A DNA stretch of 64,000 bases from Nitrospira sp. ND1 (GCF_900170025.1 NZ_FWEX01000005.1:357073-421072), one strand, 5' to 3'; positions 9,001-17,828 are shown, counted from the first letter of the stretch. The notes: a model not told the origin generated them from the letters alone. Numbers and translations are program-made.

Positions 9001-11440
9001 TCGCACGGCGGCGACGGGGACGCACCCGGTGCCGTTTACACGACGACCGATGGTGTCGGTGATTGTGCCGACCTATAACCGGCCGGACCGCTTGCGCATG
9101 GCCTTGGAGAGTCTCAACTCTCAGCAGTACCAGGATTTCGAAGTGATCGTGGTCAATGACGGCACGACTCCGGTCGAATCCGTTGTCGCTGAGATGAACC
9201 GTGCCGGACGAACGACGCTTGTGAATCATGACCGCAACCGGGGACTGGCAGGGGCGCGCAACACCGGTCTTCGCCATGCCACCGGGACCTACGTCGCCTA
9301 TCTCGATGACGATGACCGCTTCCTGCCCGATCACCTGGGCACGCTCGTCGCCTTTCTCGAACGTGGCACCCATCAGGTGGCCTACACCGATGCCTGGCGT
9401 GTCACCGAACAAGAAGCGGGAGCCGAGGCGACGGTATTGCGTCGTGACCGGCCCTACTCCTATGAGTTCGATGCTCAGCGTCTGCTTGTTCACAACTATA
9501 TTCCGGTGCTCTGTCTGATGCACCGGCGGTCCTGCCTCGATGAGGTGGGCTTGTTCGACGAAAGTCTGTTCGTCCATGAAGACTGGGATCTCTGGATCAG
9601 GCTCGCCACCGTCTATCCTTTTGCGCACATCGCGCAGACGACCGCAGAGTTCACGTGGAGAACCGACGGCTCATCGATGACCAGTCACGATCACGATGCC
9701 TTCTGCCGCACCACCGATATCATTTATCGAAAATACTTTCCGTACGTGGCGGCGAAGCCGACAATGCTGGAGGCACAACGACACCATTTGGCGGGGCTGA
9801 AGGGCCGGGCAAAAACGCCATCGTATGCTTGCTCGATCGTTATTCCCGTCTGGAACAATGCGGCCTTGACCCGGCAATGTCTGACGGCGCTGGCGGAGGT
9901 CACCGACGACGTAACCTATGAAGTGATTCTGGTCGATAACGGATCGACGGACGGCGTGCAGGATTTTCTCCGGACGCTCGGGGGTGACGTACAAGTGATC
10001 CGCAACGAAGAGAACCTCGGATTTGCCAAGGCCTGCAATCAGGGCGCGCGGGCGGCACGCGGCGAATTCCTGGTGTTTCTGAATAACGACACGATTCCAT
10101 TGAAGGGATGGCTGTCGGCGCTGGTCGAGGACATCCGCGCCCACGCGGATGTGGCGGTGGTGGGCAGCAAACTCCTCTTCGAAGACGGGTCGATCCAACA
10201 TGCCGGCGTTGCCTTCTCACGTGAATGTCTGATGCCTTACCATATGTATCGCGGAGGTCGCGCCGAGGCGGCCTGTGCAAACAGACGGCGCGAATTGCAG
10301 TGCGTCACCGCCGCATGCATGCTCGTGCGCCGTAGCGTCTTTGAGCAGGTGGATGGATTCGACGAAGGCTATCGAAACGGCTTTGAGGATGTCGATCTCT
10401 GTCTCAAAATTCGGAAGCAAGAGTGGAAGATCGTCTATCAACCCAAGAGTGTGCTCTATCACCTGGAAAGCAAGACACCGGGCAGGAAAATACATGAACT
10501 CGACAACAGCCAACGCCTCCGGGAGCGCTGGGGCGCCTGTTGGTGGGTGACGGATGAAGATCTCCTGCACTTTGAAGATGGATATGCCATTCACACGCAT
10601 GTCACCGACGGCATATTGAGCTACCGTCTTCAAGTGATTGCCGACCCGGAGACCAAGACCCAACGGGCGATCCTGGCGGAGGTCCAGGGGGCAGCTCTTC
10701 GCCGCGACTTCAATGCCGTCTCCGCCTTCCTCGCGCGCGTGGATGAGTGGCCCGCAGACCCATGGATCCTGCGTTGGGGGGTGCTCGTCTGTCTCGGGGT
10801 CGCCCAACCCCAACTGGCTATTCCATTCTGGCGACGCATCCTCACCTTCGAGGAAGACGCCTATGCCCGTATCGGACTGGCGAAACAAGCGCTGGAAACA
10901 GGTGTGTTCGATGAGGCGGACTTCCATTTGACGGCGCTGCTGCAACAGGACCCTTCGCATGGAGAAGGTTGGCTGCTGCGCGGGATCGTGGCCATGCAAC
11001 GCAACGCGTATCAGCAGGCGGAAGAGGCGTTCGAGCGGGCGAAACTCTCCGGTGCCGATTCACGCAAAGCCTCCTTGGGCATCGTCATGGCGGCGATGGG
11101 TGCCGGGCGGGCCGAAGCAGCCTGGTCGCAATTGATGGCCCTTTGTGCGAATGAGCCGGACGACGAAGAATGTATGCATTGGCTGCTCCGATGCGGAACC
11201 ATGCTCCAACGGTGGGAGGCGGTCGCCTCGCGACTCGCGGCATTTGTCGCCCGCAATCCGGGCAATGTCGCCATGCGGTTTGCCTTGGCAGGGGTGCTCT
11301 TGCGATCCGGACGGCGAGGGGACGCGCAACGAGAATTCGAACGGCTGCGCGCACTGTCCCCGACATTCGAAGGAATGGACGAACTGGCCAGGCAACTGGC
11401 CGAGGCCGAGGGCCAACTGGTTCCAGACCATGCTGCATGA
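6080..11440 (+). CDS. Giant multidomain methyltransferase-glycosyltransferase-TPR protein
   Basis: A 1786-residue single ORF with five enzymatic modules. Residues about 45-265 are a class I SAM methyltransferase (ILEVGSWAGG near 65). Residues about 330-695 resemble a CgeB-type glycosyltransferase (LIQLDFQTW near 331, VIEAMAAGRPVISWD near the end). Residues about 745-975 are a second methyltransferase (ILDVGCGRGW near 799). Residues about 988-1230 are a GT2 domain (VSVIVPTYNRPDR, YLDDDDRF). Residues about 1248-1510 are a second GT2 domain (SIVIPVWNN, FLNNDT). Residues 1540-1786 are TPR-like helical repeats. No signal peptide is visible. It probably assembles and methylates a glycan on a protein or lipid acceptor, with the TPR part binding a partner. 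Its place just upstream of flagellin points to flagellin glycosylation. Confidence 0.85.
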   Translation: MSQGARETNRVTPLDVEYYQFCREQLRPYFGRVMWASQGLPLRHVVMQELVRLEASRQGAGPFHILEVGSWAGGSAITWAEALTRHHRADGRVVCVDPWKPYFDVKKRPDAAVYREMSDALANDTIYELFLHNITTAGHAGLVLPLRGAATAMLPALPRNYFDLVFVDGDHSYAAVLADIQAAGGLIKDGGVLCGDDLERQSFEIDQAYARTQIESDYIRDPRSGHEYHPGVTLAVGELFGEVSQVAGCWAVRKRGTGWERFDMSPARCSEDRIPAHLIRRDPTVDQEFQRWREQRSRPASVAVPRGAERGEQVRTASAVSRASVAAPRQRALLIQLDFQTWATARPWTYSAAFGVQEGLRANGVECVTVPAIAENACSTPASWVYHARKALAGQHFDQVWLWLIHTPLDQATLEWVAQLAPVRVGVLMESLRYDADDYSWAPQLKGRAAHLEAQLPYLTHVLAPDEQDAAELRTRGFANVLWWPPMVPERFIVTPAGAPTQPQAVFHGTPYGRRQHWVSEPSLSRRLQYAKGAQPPTNNQQLFDQLQQVAAQYLAEGHAVTDEAIREYAQSLQQIRLAEFNEWMGHLAQWPAIVNLPSLAKFYGGRVIEAMAAGRPVISWDIPGHPKNRGLFEPEKDILLFPQDAPEALAGQIDRILHDRALAESLAQRAQGKIKRYHTAERRLQGTLEWIRTGQTPDYGLSEQANSPSAAQTTVPAPAAQSSPSATGLPTADPISHPSAKVSMDQNAFYVDLFVNKPAWSTPEPNADEAARWSKIASFLEHVVRQTRRETPGRTLRILDVGCGRGWLTNLATVYGTCEGIEPVAGVVEHARRMFPHIRFEAGTPETVLARPDFMPFDIVLCSEVIEHVPHPEKPGFVSQLAQLLTSEGYLILTTPRGDVWEEWRRIAPPNQPVEDWVTEQQLGQLLADGGFHHLGLERIPIEVPSLRYFPAATAHDYRTKTLMPIYQVWACRRTAATGTHPVPFTRRPMVSVIVPTYNRPDRLRMALESLNSQQYQDFEVIVVNDGTTPVESVVAEMNRAGRTTLVNHDRNRGLAGARNTGLRHATGTYVAYLDDDDRFLPDHLGTLVAFLERGTHQVAYTDAWRVTEQEAGAEATVLRRDRPYSYEFDAQRLLVHNYIPVLCLMHRRSCLDEVGLFDESLFVHEDWDLWIRLATVYPFAHIAQTTAEFTWRTDGSSMTSHDHDAFCRTTDIIYRKYFPYVAAKPTMLEAQRHHLAGLKGRAKTPSYACSIVIPVWNNAALTRQCLTALAEVTDDVTYEVILVDNGSTDGVQDFLRTLGGDVQVIRNEENLGFAKACNQGARAARGEFLVFLNNDTIPLKGWLSALVEDIRAHADVAVVGSKLLFEDGSIQHAGVAFSRECLMPYHMYRGGRAEAACANRRRELQCVTAACMLVRRSVFEQVDGFDEGYRNGFEDVDLCLKIRKQEWKIVYQPKSVLYHLESKTPGRKIHELDNSQRLRERWGACWWVTDEDLLHFEDGYAIHTHVTDGILSYRLQVIADPETKTQRAILAEVQGAALRRDFNAVSAFLARVDEWPADPWILRWGVLVCLGVAQPQLAIPFWRRILTFEEDAYARIGLAKQALETGVFDEADFHLTALLQQDPSHGEGWLLRGIVAMQRNAYQQAEEAFERAKLSGADSRKASLGIVMAAMGAGRAEAAWSQLMALCANEPDDEECMHWLLRCGTMLQRWEAVASRLAAFVARNPGNVAMRFALAGVLLRSGRRGDAQREFERLRALSPTFEGMDELARQLAEAEGQLVPDHAA

Positions 11441-12623
11441 GTCCACACAAAACAGCCGGGCGATGCTGATCCAACTGGCCAGATTAGGAGATCTGGTGCA
11501 GTCCCTTCCTGCGATCGAAGCCTTGGTGGATGCCGATCCTGAAACGCCATTGGATGTCCTTTGTTCGGCCCCCTTGGCAACGGTCCTTGGTGAAGCTCGA
11601 AACATCGGCCGTGTCATTCCCTGGGATGGCGCGCGATGGCGGGCCTGGGGCGAGCAGTGGTCGGAAGACCCGCACGGAACTCTTCGCGCCGCGCAGGCGT
11701 ATCTTGCAGGGCTCGGGGAGAGCACCTACGGCCGGATCTACCCGCTGAATCAACACAACCGTAGCCTTCTGCTGACGCATCTATTTTCCAGCCCGAGTGT
11801 GCGCGCGGATTGGGACGACCGTTCAGAGGCGCGCATACGTCCATGGGCCGAGTATCTCCGGCATATCGCGACACACCGTGGGAACAATCGGGTGCATCTG
11901 GCCGATGCCTGGTGCGGCATGAGTGGAGTCAGGCCACGAGGTCGGGCGCCGCTCTTCCAGCCTCCGGCCGTCGAGCTTCCCGACGACCTCGCTCCCATCG
12001 GCGAACGGCAGGGTCTCTGGATCGCGTTGGTCACCGGCGCAGGAGAGACGGATCGTTGTGTCTCACCGGCCACATGGGGCCGATGGACCAAAGAGTTTCT
12101 GACACAGACAGACGCAGGACAGGTCGTGCTGATCGGAAGCGGACGCGAGCGTGAAACCGGACAGGCCATTCTCGAATTGGTTCCCACGTTGCTCCAAGGG
12201 CGTGTCTGGGACGCGACCGGCCGCACAAGCATCCCTCAGTTGATGAAGCTCCTCCACAAGTGCCGATGGGTAATCGGAGCCGACACCGGTCCGCTTCATT
12301 TGGGGACGTTGATGGGAAGTCGAGCCATAGGATTCTATTTTTCTCATGCCCGGGTGCACGAAACCGGCCCATACGGAGAAGGGCATTGGGTGTATCAACA
12401 TGCCACGCAGGCCCCGCCTGACAGCTGGCCCATCAGGGAAAGTATCGCGTTGATCTGCGACGACCAGCGTCGTGCGGCGGCCGATTGGACTCTCTGGAGG
12501 AATCGTATGGACCACTGGGGGACGAGTTTTGATGACGGTTCAGAGCAGGAGCGCGTCGAGGGCGCCCGCGCGACTGTCTGGCGAAACCTCTCTCCGACAC
12601 TGTGCGAATCGGTTGCCGCATGA
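11430..12623 (+). CDS. Glycosyltransferase family 9 (heptosyltransferase-like)
   Basis: A 397-residue GT9 protein. The ATG at 11430 overlaps the end of the giant gene by 11 bases; an internal ATG at 11463 would begin directly at the conserved MLIQLARLGDLVQSLPA. The C-terminal part has WVIGADTGPLHLGTLMG, the GT9 nucleotide-sugar site. GT9 enzymes usually transfer heptose from ADP- or GDP-heptose, consistent with the heptose-activating genes at the start of the operon. The product is cytoplasmic and lacks membrane segments. The acceptor is unknown; flagellin or a glycan on it is inferred from position. Confidence 0.8.
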   Translation: MLHESTQNSRAMLIQLARLGDLVQSLPAIEALVDADPETPLDVLCSAPLATVLGEARNIGRVIPWDGARWRAWGEQWSEDPHGTLRAAQAYLAGLGESTYGRIYPLNQHNRSLLLTHLFSSPSVRADWDDRSEARIRPWAEYLRHIATHRGNNRVHLADAWCGMSGVRPRGRAPLFQPPAVELPDDLAPIGERQGLWIALVTGAGETDRCVSPATWGRWTKEFLTQTDAGQVVLIGSGRERETGQAILELVPTLLQGRVWDATGRTSIPQLMKLLHKCRWVIGADTGPLHLGTLMGSRAIGFYFSHARVHETGPYGEGHWVYQHATQAPPDSWPIRESIALICDDQRRAAADWTLWRNRMDHWGTSFDDGSEQERVEGARATVWRNLSPTLCESVAA

Positions 12624-14437
12624 ATATGTTCAACGACAACGTTGCCCGGTTGGCCCTAAGGGATGAGCCTCTCGCTGCGGCGGTGAAGGCCTCGGCGGGC
12701 GGCGCACTCACGATCGAGCCGGCGCGGAGCGGCGTGCCTTCGGCGCGACGATCCGGCCGGTGGATTCACAGCGCCTATGATCCGCTCCGCGAAGCGGACA
12801 CCTGGGCCGAAACCCATGCGCCCGCCTGTCGGGAAGGTGAAACCGTCGTCGTGGCCGGCGTCGGGCTGCTGTACCACGTTGAGGCACTTCGGAAAAGACT
12901 GGCGTCGGACATTGTGGTCGCGGTGCTGATCTCCGATCTCAACGAATTTCATGATGCGCTCGTCGCACGGCCCCTCGGATCATGGACCGACCACATTCGC
13001 TGGCTCTCCGGAACGCCGGTCGAGATCGCTGACCGACTGAGCAAGACGGGCCGCGCCCTGCGCTGTCTGTCCTATGCTCCGGCCACACACACGGATTCAG
13101 ACTTCCACAGTGCGTTCGAGGAAGCCTTACGTCGCGGAGTCGCGCGACAGGCGGGTGGACAGCTGACGATTGCGCTGGTGGGGCCCATTTACGGCGGTTC
13201 GCTGCCGATTGCGCGTTATGTGAGACGGGCTCTGGAAACCCTCGGGCACAAGGTGCACTGGATCGATCACAGTGTGCATGCGTCAAGTTATGAGGCGATG
13301 GGGACGCTGAAAGATGCGCGCAATCGCCAACTGATGCAAGGTCGCATGGCCGAAGTCTTGAGCCAATGGACCTTGGCCTCTCTGGCCGAGTCACCTCCCG
13401 ACCTCGTCTTGTCGCTGGCTCAGGCCCCGTTGACGTTGCCGGTGCTCGAACATCTCCGCAAGAAGAAGTTGCTGACCGCCATGTGGTTCGTGGAGAACTA
13501 TCGCCACTTGACCTATTGGCAACAGATGGCGCCGGGGTATGACTACTGGTTCGTGTTTCAACGGGGGGCCTGTCTCGATGCCTTCCGGCAGGCGGGTGCT
13601 CGGCAGGTCAGCTTTCTGCCCATGGCGGCTGACCCCGAGCTGCATCGCCCGATGGATCTGTCGGATGAGGAACGGCGCACCTATGGTGCGGATGTCTCCT
13701 TCGTCGGCGCAGGGTATCCGAATCGCCGGCGTCTGTTCCCGGCACTGCTGCGCCGACCCTGGTCGTTCAAACTCTGGGGGAATGAGTGGGACGGAGCCGA
13801 CGAGCTCCAATCCGTCCTCCAACTCAACGGCGCACGGATCGATACGGACACCTGCATGAAGGTGTTCAACGCCACGGCGATCAATTTGAATGTCCATTCC
13901 ACGACCGGCGCGGGCCTTGATCCGCAAGCTGATTTCGTCAATCCACGGACTTTTGAACTGGCAGCCTGCGGCGCCTTTCAGTTCGTCGATTCTCGCTCCC
14001 AGTTGCCGGAATTTTTCACCGACCGGGAGTTAGTCTCGTTCCGGAACTTCGATGACATTCCCGGACTCGTGGGGCAATGGCTCGGAGATCCGGCGGCTCG
14101 GCAAGCCATGGCCGCTGCCGCCCGCACACGTGTCTTGGGCGCGCATACCTATGTGCATCGGATGCGGGACTTGTTGGGACACATCGGATTGTCTCAGCCC
14201 GATCGAGTCGGGGCCGTGCTGCGAGGAGACCGACAGCAAGAAGCCCTGCTCTCGCGTTGCGCCGGAGATGCGCCGCTGGAATCGCTGCTCAAGGCCTTTC
14301 CTGCCGGACAGCGGGTTGAGTTGAAGGATGTCGCCGCACGAATTCGCAGCAAAGGCTCGACCGCGACACTCAAGCGGGAAGAATTGATGGTGTTGATGTT
14401 GGATGAATACCGGAGCGAGACACGCGATCTGTTATGA
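12620..14437 (+). CDS. CgeB-like glycosyltransferase
   Basis: A 605-residue protein starting at the ATG that overlaps the previous TGA (ATGA). Residues about 190-330 contain LVGPIYGGSLPIARYV and a DUF3880-like segment (AMWFVENYRHLTYW). Residues about 350-530 hold the C-terminal nucleotide-sugar half (VSFVGAGYPNRRRLFP, NPRTFELAACGAFQFVDS). This arrangement matches CgeB/spore-maturation-type glycosyltransferases found in flagellin and surface glycan loci. It resembles part of the giant protein upstream, so the locus carries at least two enzymes of this type. It is followed by another ATGA overlap. Confidence 0.75.
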   Translation: MNMFNDNVARLALRDEPLAAAVKASAGGALTIEPARSGVPSARRSGRWIHSAYDPLREADTWAETHAPACREGETVVVAGVGLLYHVEALRKRLASDIVVAVLISDLNEFHDALVARPLGSWTDHIRWLSGTPVEIADRLSKTGRALRCLSYAPATHTDSDFHSAFEEALRRGVARQAGGQLTIALVGPIYGGSLPIARYVRRALETLGHKVHWIDHSVHASSYEAMGTLKDARNRQLMQGRMAEVLSQWTLASLAESPPDLVLSLAQAPLTLPVLEHLRKKKLLTAMWFVENYRHLTYWQQMAPGYDYWFVFQRGACLDAFRQAGARQVSFLPMAADPELHRPMDLSDEERRTYGADVSFVGAGYPNRRRLFPALLRRPWSFKLWGNEWDGADELQSVLQLNGARIDTDTCMKVFNATAINLNVHSTTGAGLDPQADFVNPRTFELAACGAFQFVDSRSQLPEFFTDRELVSFRNFDDIPGLVGQWLGDPAARQAMAAAARTRVLGAHTYVHRMRDLLGHIGLSQPDRVGAVLRGDRQQEALLSRCAGDAPLESLLKAFPAGQRVELKDVAARIRSKGSTATLKREELMVLMLDEYRSETRDLL

Positions 14438-16110
14438 GCAAGCAAGTGCTTCTCATCAATATCACCCGGATGGGCGATCTCGTGCAAATGGGCACGTTGC
14501 TGCAACGCCTCCAGCATGAGTGGCCGGGAGCCGCCGTCGATCTGGTCGTGGATCGACGCTTCGCTCCGATCGCGAAACTCCTGCCTCACCTCCGACACAT
14601 CATCGAGTATGACTTTCATCGCCTGGTCGACGAGAGTCGCGCGCAAACGAAGGATGTCGTGACCCTCTACCGTGAGATGACAGGCTGGGCGGCGCCGTTA
14701 ATCGAGGCCCGGTACGACCGCGTCGTAAATTTGACCTTCAATCGCCGGAGCGGACTGCTGGCCTCCTACGTCGGCGCCAAAGAGATTCGAGGCATCGCGG
14801 CTCCGAAAGACGGGGACGTGGCCATCCATAACCCGTGGATGGCCTATTTAACCGATGTGCACAGTCAACGGCAGTTCAATCACTTCAATCTGGTAGATAT
14901 CTACGCCTTGGGCGGAAGCGGTACCGGACCCTTTGCACCCTTGTCGCTCGACATTCCCCCGGGCACGGCGCAATGGGCACGTGATTTTTTTGCACCGTAC
15001 GGCGGACAACGGATGCCCTGGACGGCGGTGCAAGTCGGGGCCAGCGATCCTATGAAGGCCTGGCGACCGGAACTCTTCGGGCAGACCCTGGCCGCGCTGA
15101 GTCGGCAGACACCGGTCGGATATGTCTTTATCGGGACGGAGAGCGAGCGGAAGGCGATTGAAACCGCACAGATGGCCTATCGGCAAGCCGGTGGACGCGG
15201 GCCTCTCTGCGACGCGGTCGGACGGACCACGCTGCCTCAGCTCGCTGCGGTGCTGGCCCAGTGCCGACTCCTGCTGACCAACGACACCGGCCCCATGCAC
15301 CTCGCAGTAGGAGTGGGCACTCCGGTGATCGATCTCTCGGTCGGGCATGTCGACTTTCGCGAGACGGGTCCCTATGGACCGGGGCATTGGATCGTCCAGC
15401 CGGATATGGGGTGCGCGCCCTGCGGATTCGATCAGGTCTGTTTGCACCACGCCTGCAAGGATCGGCTGGTGCCGGATCAAATTGCCGCGCTGTGCCTGCA
15501 TATGCTCAATGGAGGCGCATTTCCAGAAAAATTAACCGGCATCAAGATCTATCGGTCCCGCGTGGATGAGGACGGGCTGGGAAGCACTGAACTTCATGCA
15601 GGACGGGAAGATCCCACGGTCAGCTGGTATGGCCGATTCTGGCGGCGGTTCTGGTTCGAGCAATTTACGGGTCGTCCCAGTCTGGTACCCATGGTTTCGG
15701 AGCCTCCGCCCGACTGGAAGGAGAGCATGGCACTCCTGGATCGGCTTATGCCTCTCGCGGCCAGGCTGGTATCCAGAGCAGAGGAACTGGTTCGTTTGAC
15801 CGCCCGACGGCCGTTGCCGATCAGTACCCTGCAGCAGATGCAGCTTGAGGAGAGCGGGGAGCGTCAGACGGTTGTGGCGCTCAGTCTCCAATCTCCGGCG
15901 ACCGCATCCCTGGCCGTGGCCCTTGTGCGGGATACCCACAACGACGACGGCCACGAACTGACCGGCATGGCCGAAGCCCGTCTTGCCACCTATCGGCGCT
16001 GGCAGAACAGGCTGCATGTGGTCGCGGCCGGTTTCCGTGCTTTCAAGACACCGCAAGGTTTCACACCACGTGGAACCAGGATGGCTATTCCCATGGCGCC
16101 TATTGGATAG
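14434..16110 (+). CDS. Glycosyltransferase family 9 with C-terminal extension
   Basis: A 558-residue protein. The first 365 residues or so are a full GT9 enzyme: VLLINITRMGDLVQMGTLLQ at the start, LLLTNDTGPMHLAVGVG, and the Cys/His motif GCAPCGFDQVCLHHAC seen in many family members. The last 190 residues are not part of the usual GT9 fold and show no domain I recognise; they are mostly helical in character. The ATG overlaps the previous stop (ATGA). The presence of two GT9 enzymes fits a glycan with at least two heptose-like residues. This is the last long gene of the operon before flagellin. Confidence 0.8.
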   Translation: MSKQVLLINITRMGDLVQMGTLLQRLQHEWPGAAVDLVVDRRFAPIAKLLPHLRHIIEYDFHRLVDESRAQTKDVVTLYREMTGWAAPLIEARYDRVVNLTFNRRSGLLASYVGAKEIRGIAAPKDGDVAIHNPWMAYLTDVHSQRQFNHFNLVDIYALGGSGTGPFAPLSLDIPPGTAQWARDFFAPYGGQRMPWTAVQVGASDPMKAWRPELFGQTLAALSRQTPVGYVFIGTESERKAIETAQMAYRQAGGRGPLCDAVGRTTLPQLAAVLAQCRLLLTNDTGPMHLAVGVGTPVIDLSVGHVDFRETGPYGPGHWIVQPDMGCAPCGFDQVCLHHACKDRLVPDQIAALCLHMLNGGAFPEKLTGIKIYRSRVDEDGLGSTELHAGREDPTVSWYGRFWRRFWFEQFTGRPSLVPMVSEPPPDWKESMALLDRLMPLAARLVSRAEELVRLTARRPLPISTLQQMQLEESGERQTVVALSLQSPATASLAVALVRDTHNDDGHELTGMAEARLATYRRWQNRLHVVAAGFRAFKTPQGFTPRGTRMAIPMAPIG

Positions 16111-16154
16111 CGACAGAAGACGTACGTTTGACACTCGGCTAAAGGAGTCCGATC

Positions 16155-16697
16155 ATGCATATCACCCTCGATGGCGAACAGTGGCAGATACCGGATGACA
16201 CTTCTCTCATGAACGCCCTGGCGTTTCTCAGCGACAAAGCTCATGCCCAACATCGCATCGTGACGTCGTTGACGGTCGGCGGGAAGGCCATCAGCGATCG
16301 CGATTTGGATCCGGCCTTTTTGAATCAACGGGGGCAAGATGTGGGAGAGGTGTCCGGGCGGTCTCAATCGCTGCACGCCATCATTACAGATGCGAAACAG
16401 ACCATCGACCGGTTTGCCGCGCAGTTGCGAGCCGATGGCCTGGTCCTGCTCGGCCCGCTCCGCTCGGGAACCGGGCAGGTGGGAACCATCGATGCCTGGC
16501 TGGGCCGTCTTGCAGATTATACCGAAATGCTGGAAGCCGGTCAGGCACAGGGTGTCGCAGGACTGTCATCCGCGCCGCTCCTCCCGTGGATACAAGAACT
16601 CCTGGGCGCGCGAACCTTCGCCGACCCCATCCGGGTCGCGGATCTGCTGGAGTATGAATTATTACCCCTGCTCACTGAATCCAGTCAGGCTGCTTAG
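16155..16697 (+). CDS. Conserved-looking protein of unknown function upstream of flagellin
   Basis: A 180-residue protein with a clear ribosome site (AAAGGAG at about 16141). I do not recognise the family. The first 75 residues look like an alpha/beta region beginning MHITLDGEQW. The rest is helical and amphipathic (ITDAKQTIDRFAAQLRADG; DLLEYELLPLLTES). There is no signal peptide or membrane segment. It lies 44 bases after the GT9 gene and before the flagellin promoter, so it is probably the last gene of the glycan operon. A role in flagellin handling is only a guess. Confidence 0.7.
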   Translation: MHITLDGEQWQIPDDTSLMNALAFLSDKAHAQHRIVTSLTVGGKAISDRDLDPAFLNQRGQDVGEVSGRSQSLHAIITDAKQTIDRFAAQLRADGLVLLGPLRSGTGQVGTIDAWLGRLADYTEMLEAGQAQGVAGLSSAPLLPWIQELLGARTFADPIRVADLLEYELLPLLTESSQAA

Positions 16698-16775
16698 TGC
16701 CCGTTGTTCTCCGATAGGACTGCTCAACGGATGATGCCTCCTATTACACCCGTTTCCTACCTGCCAGGGCGCTCT

Positions 16776-16802
16776 TAAGTCTTCCCGACAGCCTACCGAT
16801 AA
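16776..16802 (+). promoter_or_regulatory. Sigma-28 (FliA)-type promoter of flagellin
   Basis: TAAG, 15 bases, then ACCGATAA. This matches the FliA consensus TAAA-N15-GCCGATAA at 10 of 12 positions. It lies about 130 bases upstream of the flagellin ATG, giving a leader of roughly 120 bases. This is the best of several similar sites in the window. Confidence 0.75.
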
Positions 16803-16933
16803 GGGGCACAGCAATACGGTAGCGAGGCGCAGCGGGGATGTGGCCACATCTCCACCAGGCCTGGTTACCACCTCGTCGGCACGGACGCTGGCGATTCCGA
16901 GAGTAGTGCGGAAGCTTCAGGAGGAAGTACGTC

Positions 16934-17761
16934 ATGGCATTAGTAGTCAATACCAACGTTGCGTCGCTGGCAGCTCAGCGTAACCTGTCGATCAACCAGG
17001 CTCAATTGGGTCGTTCCGTTGAGCGGTTGTCGTCGGGCTTGCGGATCACCCGTGCCGCGGACGACGCGGCCGGATTGGGCGTGTCCGAAACCTTGCGCGC
17101 CCAGATCCGTAGTATCAATCAGGCCAACCGGAACGCCGGAGACGGCATCAGCTTGACGCAGGTGGCCGACGGCGCTGCCGCGACGATCGGCAGCCTGTTG
17201 TCTCGTATGCGCGAGCTGGCAACTCAGTCCGCCAGCGGGACGCTGGGAACGACCGAGCGGTCGTATCTGGACCAGGAATTTGTGTCATTGCGTTCGGAAA
17301 TCGACCGCATTGCCACGACGACGGAATACAACGGTCAGCCGCTGTTGAGCGGAGCCAGCAACACGTTTGAAGTCTTTATCGGCTTCAAGAGTGGATCGGG
17401 CAATTCGTTGAATGTGGCCTTGGCCGACCTCGACGTCGCGGCGGTCGGATTGACCGGCGCCAGCGTATCGACGGCGGTGGCGGCGCAAAGCATGCTGGCA
17501 AATATCGACAGCGCAATCAGCGCCGTGGCTACGGCCCGCGCGAATTACGGGTCGATTCAGAGCCGGTTCGAAGTCGCGATCCAGAACTTGACGGTCACGG
17601 CTGAGAACTTCACGGCAGCGGAATCCCGGATCCGGGACGCGGACATTGCCCAAGAGACATCTGTGTTCACGAAGAACCAGATCCTCACCCAATCCGGCAT
17701 CGCGATTTTGGCGCAAGCCAACTCGTTGCCACAGCAAGCCTTGGCGCTGCTGCGAGGATAA
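16934..17761 (+). CDS. fliC: Flagellin
   Basis: A 275-residue flagellin with the conserved D0/D1 ends and almost no variable D2/D3 region. The N-terminus has VNTNVASLAAQRNLS and RITRAADDAAGLG; the C-terminus has SRIRDADIAQE and LAQANSLPQQALALLRG. Exported by the flagellar type III apparatus, it forms the filament. The start is supported by AGGAGG ten bases upstream, and a sigma-28-type promoter lies further upstream. The short central region means the exposed Ser/Thr-rich stretch (about residues 130-185) is the likely glycosylation surface if the upstream operon modifies it. It is followed by a strong hairpin. Confidence 0.95.
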   Translation: MALVVNTNVASLAAQRNLSINQAQLGRSVERLSSGLRITRAADDAAGLGVSETLRAQIRSINQANRNAGDGISLTQVADGAAATIGSLLSRMRELATQSASGTLGTTERSYLDQEFVSLRSEIDRIATTTEYNGQPLLSGASNTFEVFIGFKSGSGNSLNVALADLDVAAVGLTGASVSTAVAAQSMLANIDSAISAVATARANYGSIQSRFEVAIQNLTVTAENFTAAESRIRDADIAQETSVFTKNQILTQSGIAILAQANSLPQQALALLRG

Positions 17762-17774
17762 GGCATCAGCCGCC

Positions 17775-17804
17775 GGATAGCCCTCCCGTATGGGAGGGCT
17801 ATCC
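17775..17804 (+). terminator. Hairpin after flagellin
   Basis: A perfect 13-bp stem (GGATAGCCCTCCC and its complement) closes a 4-base loop GTAT 14 bases after the flagellin stop. No run of T follows, so it may be a partial terminator or an mRNA 3'-end stabiliser that keeps flagellin transcript levels above those of flaG-fliD. Confidence 0.7.
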
Positions 17805-17828
17805 ACGGATTGAACCGAGGAGGGTAAC

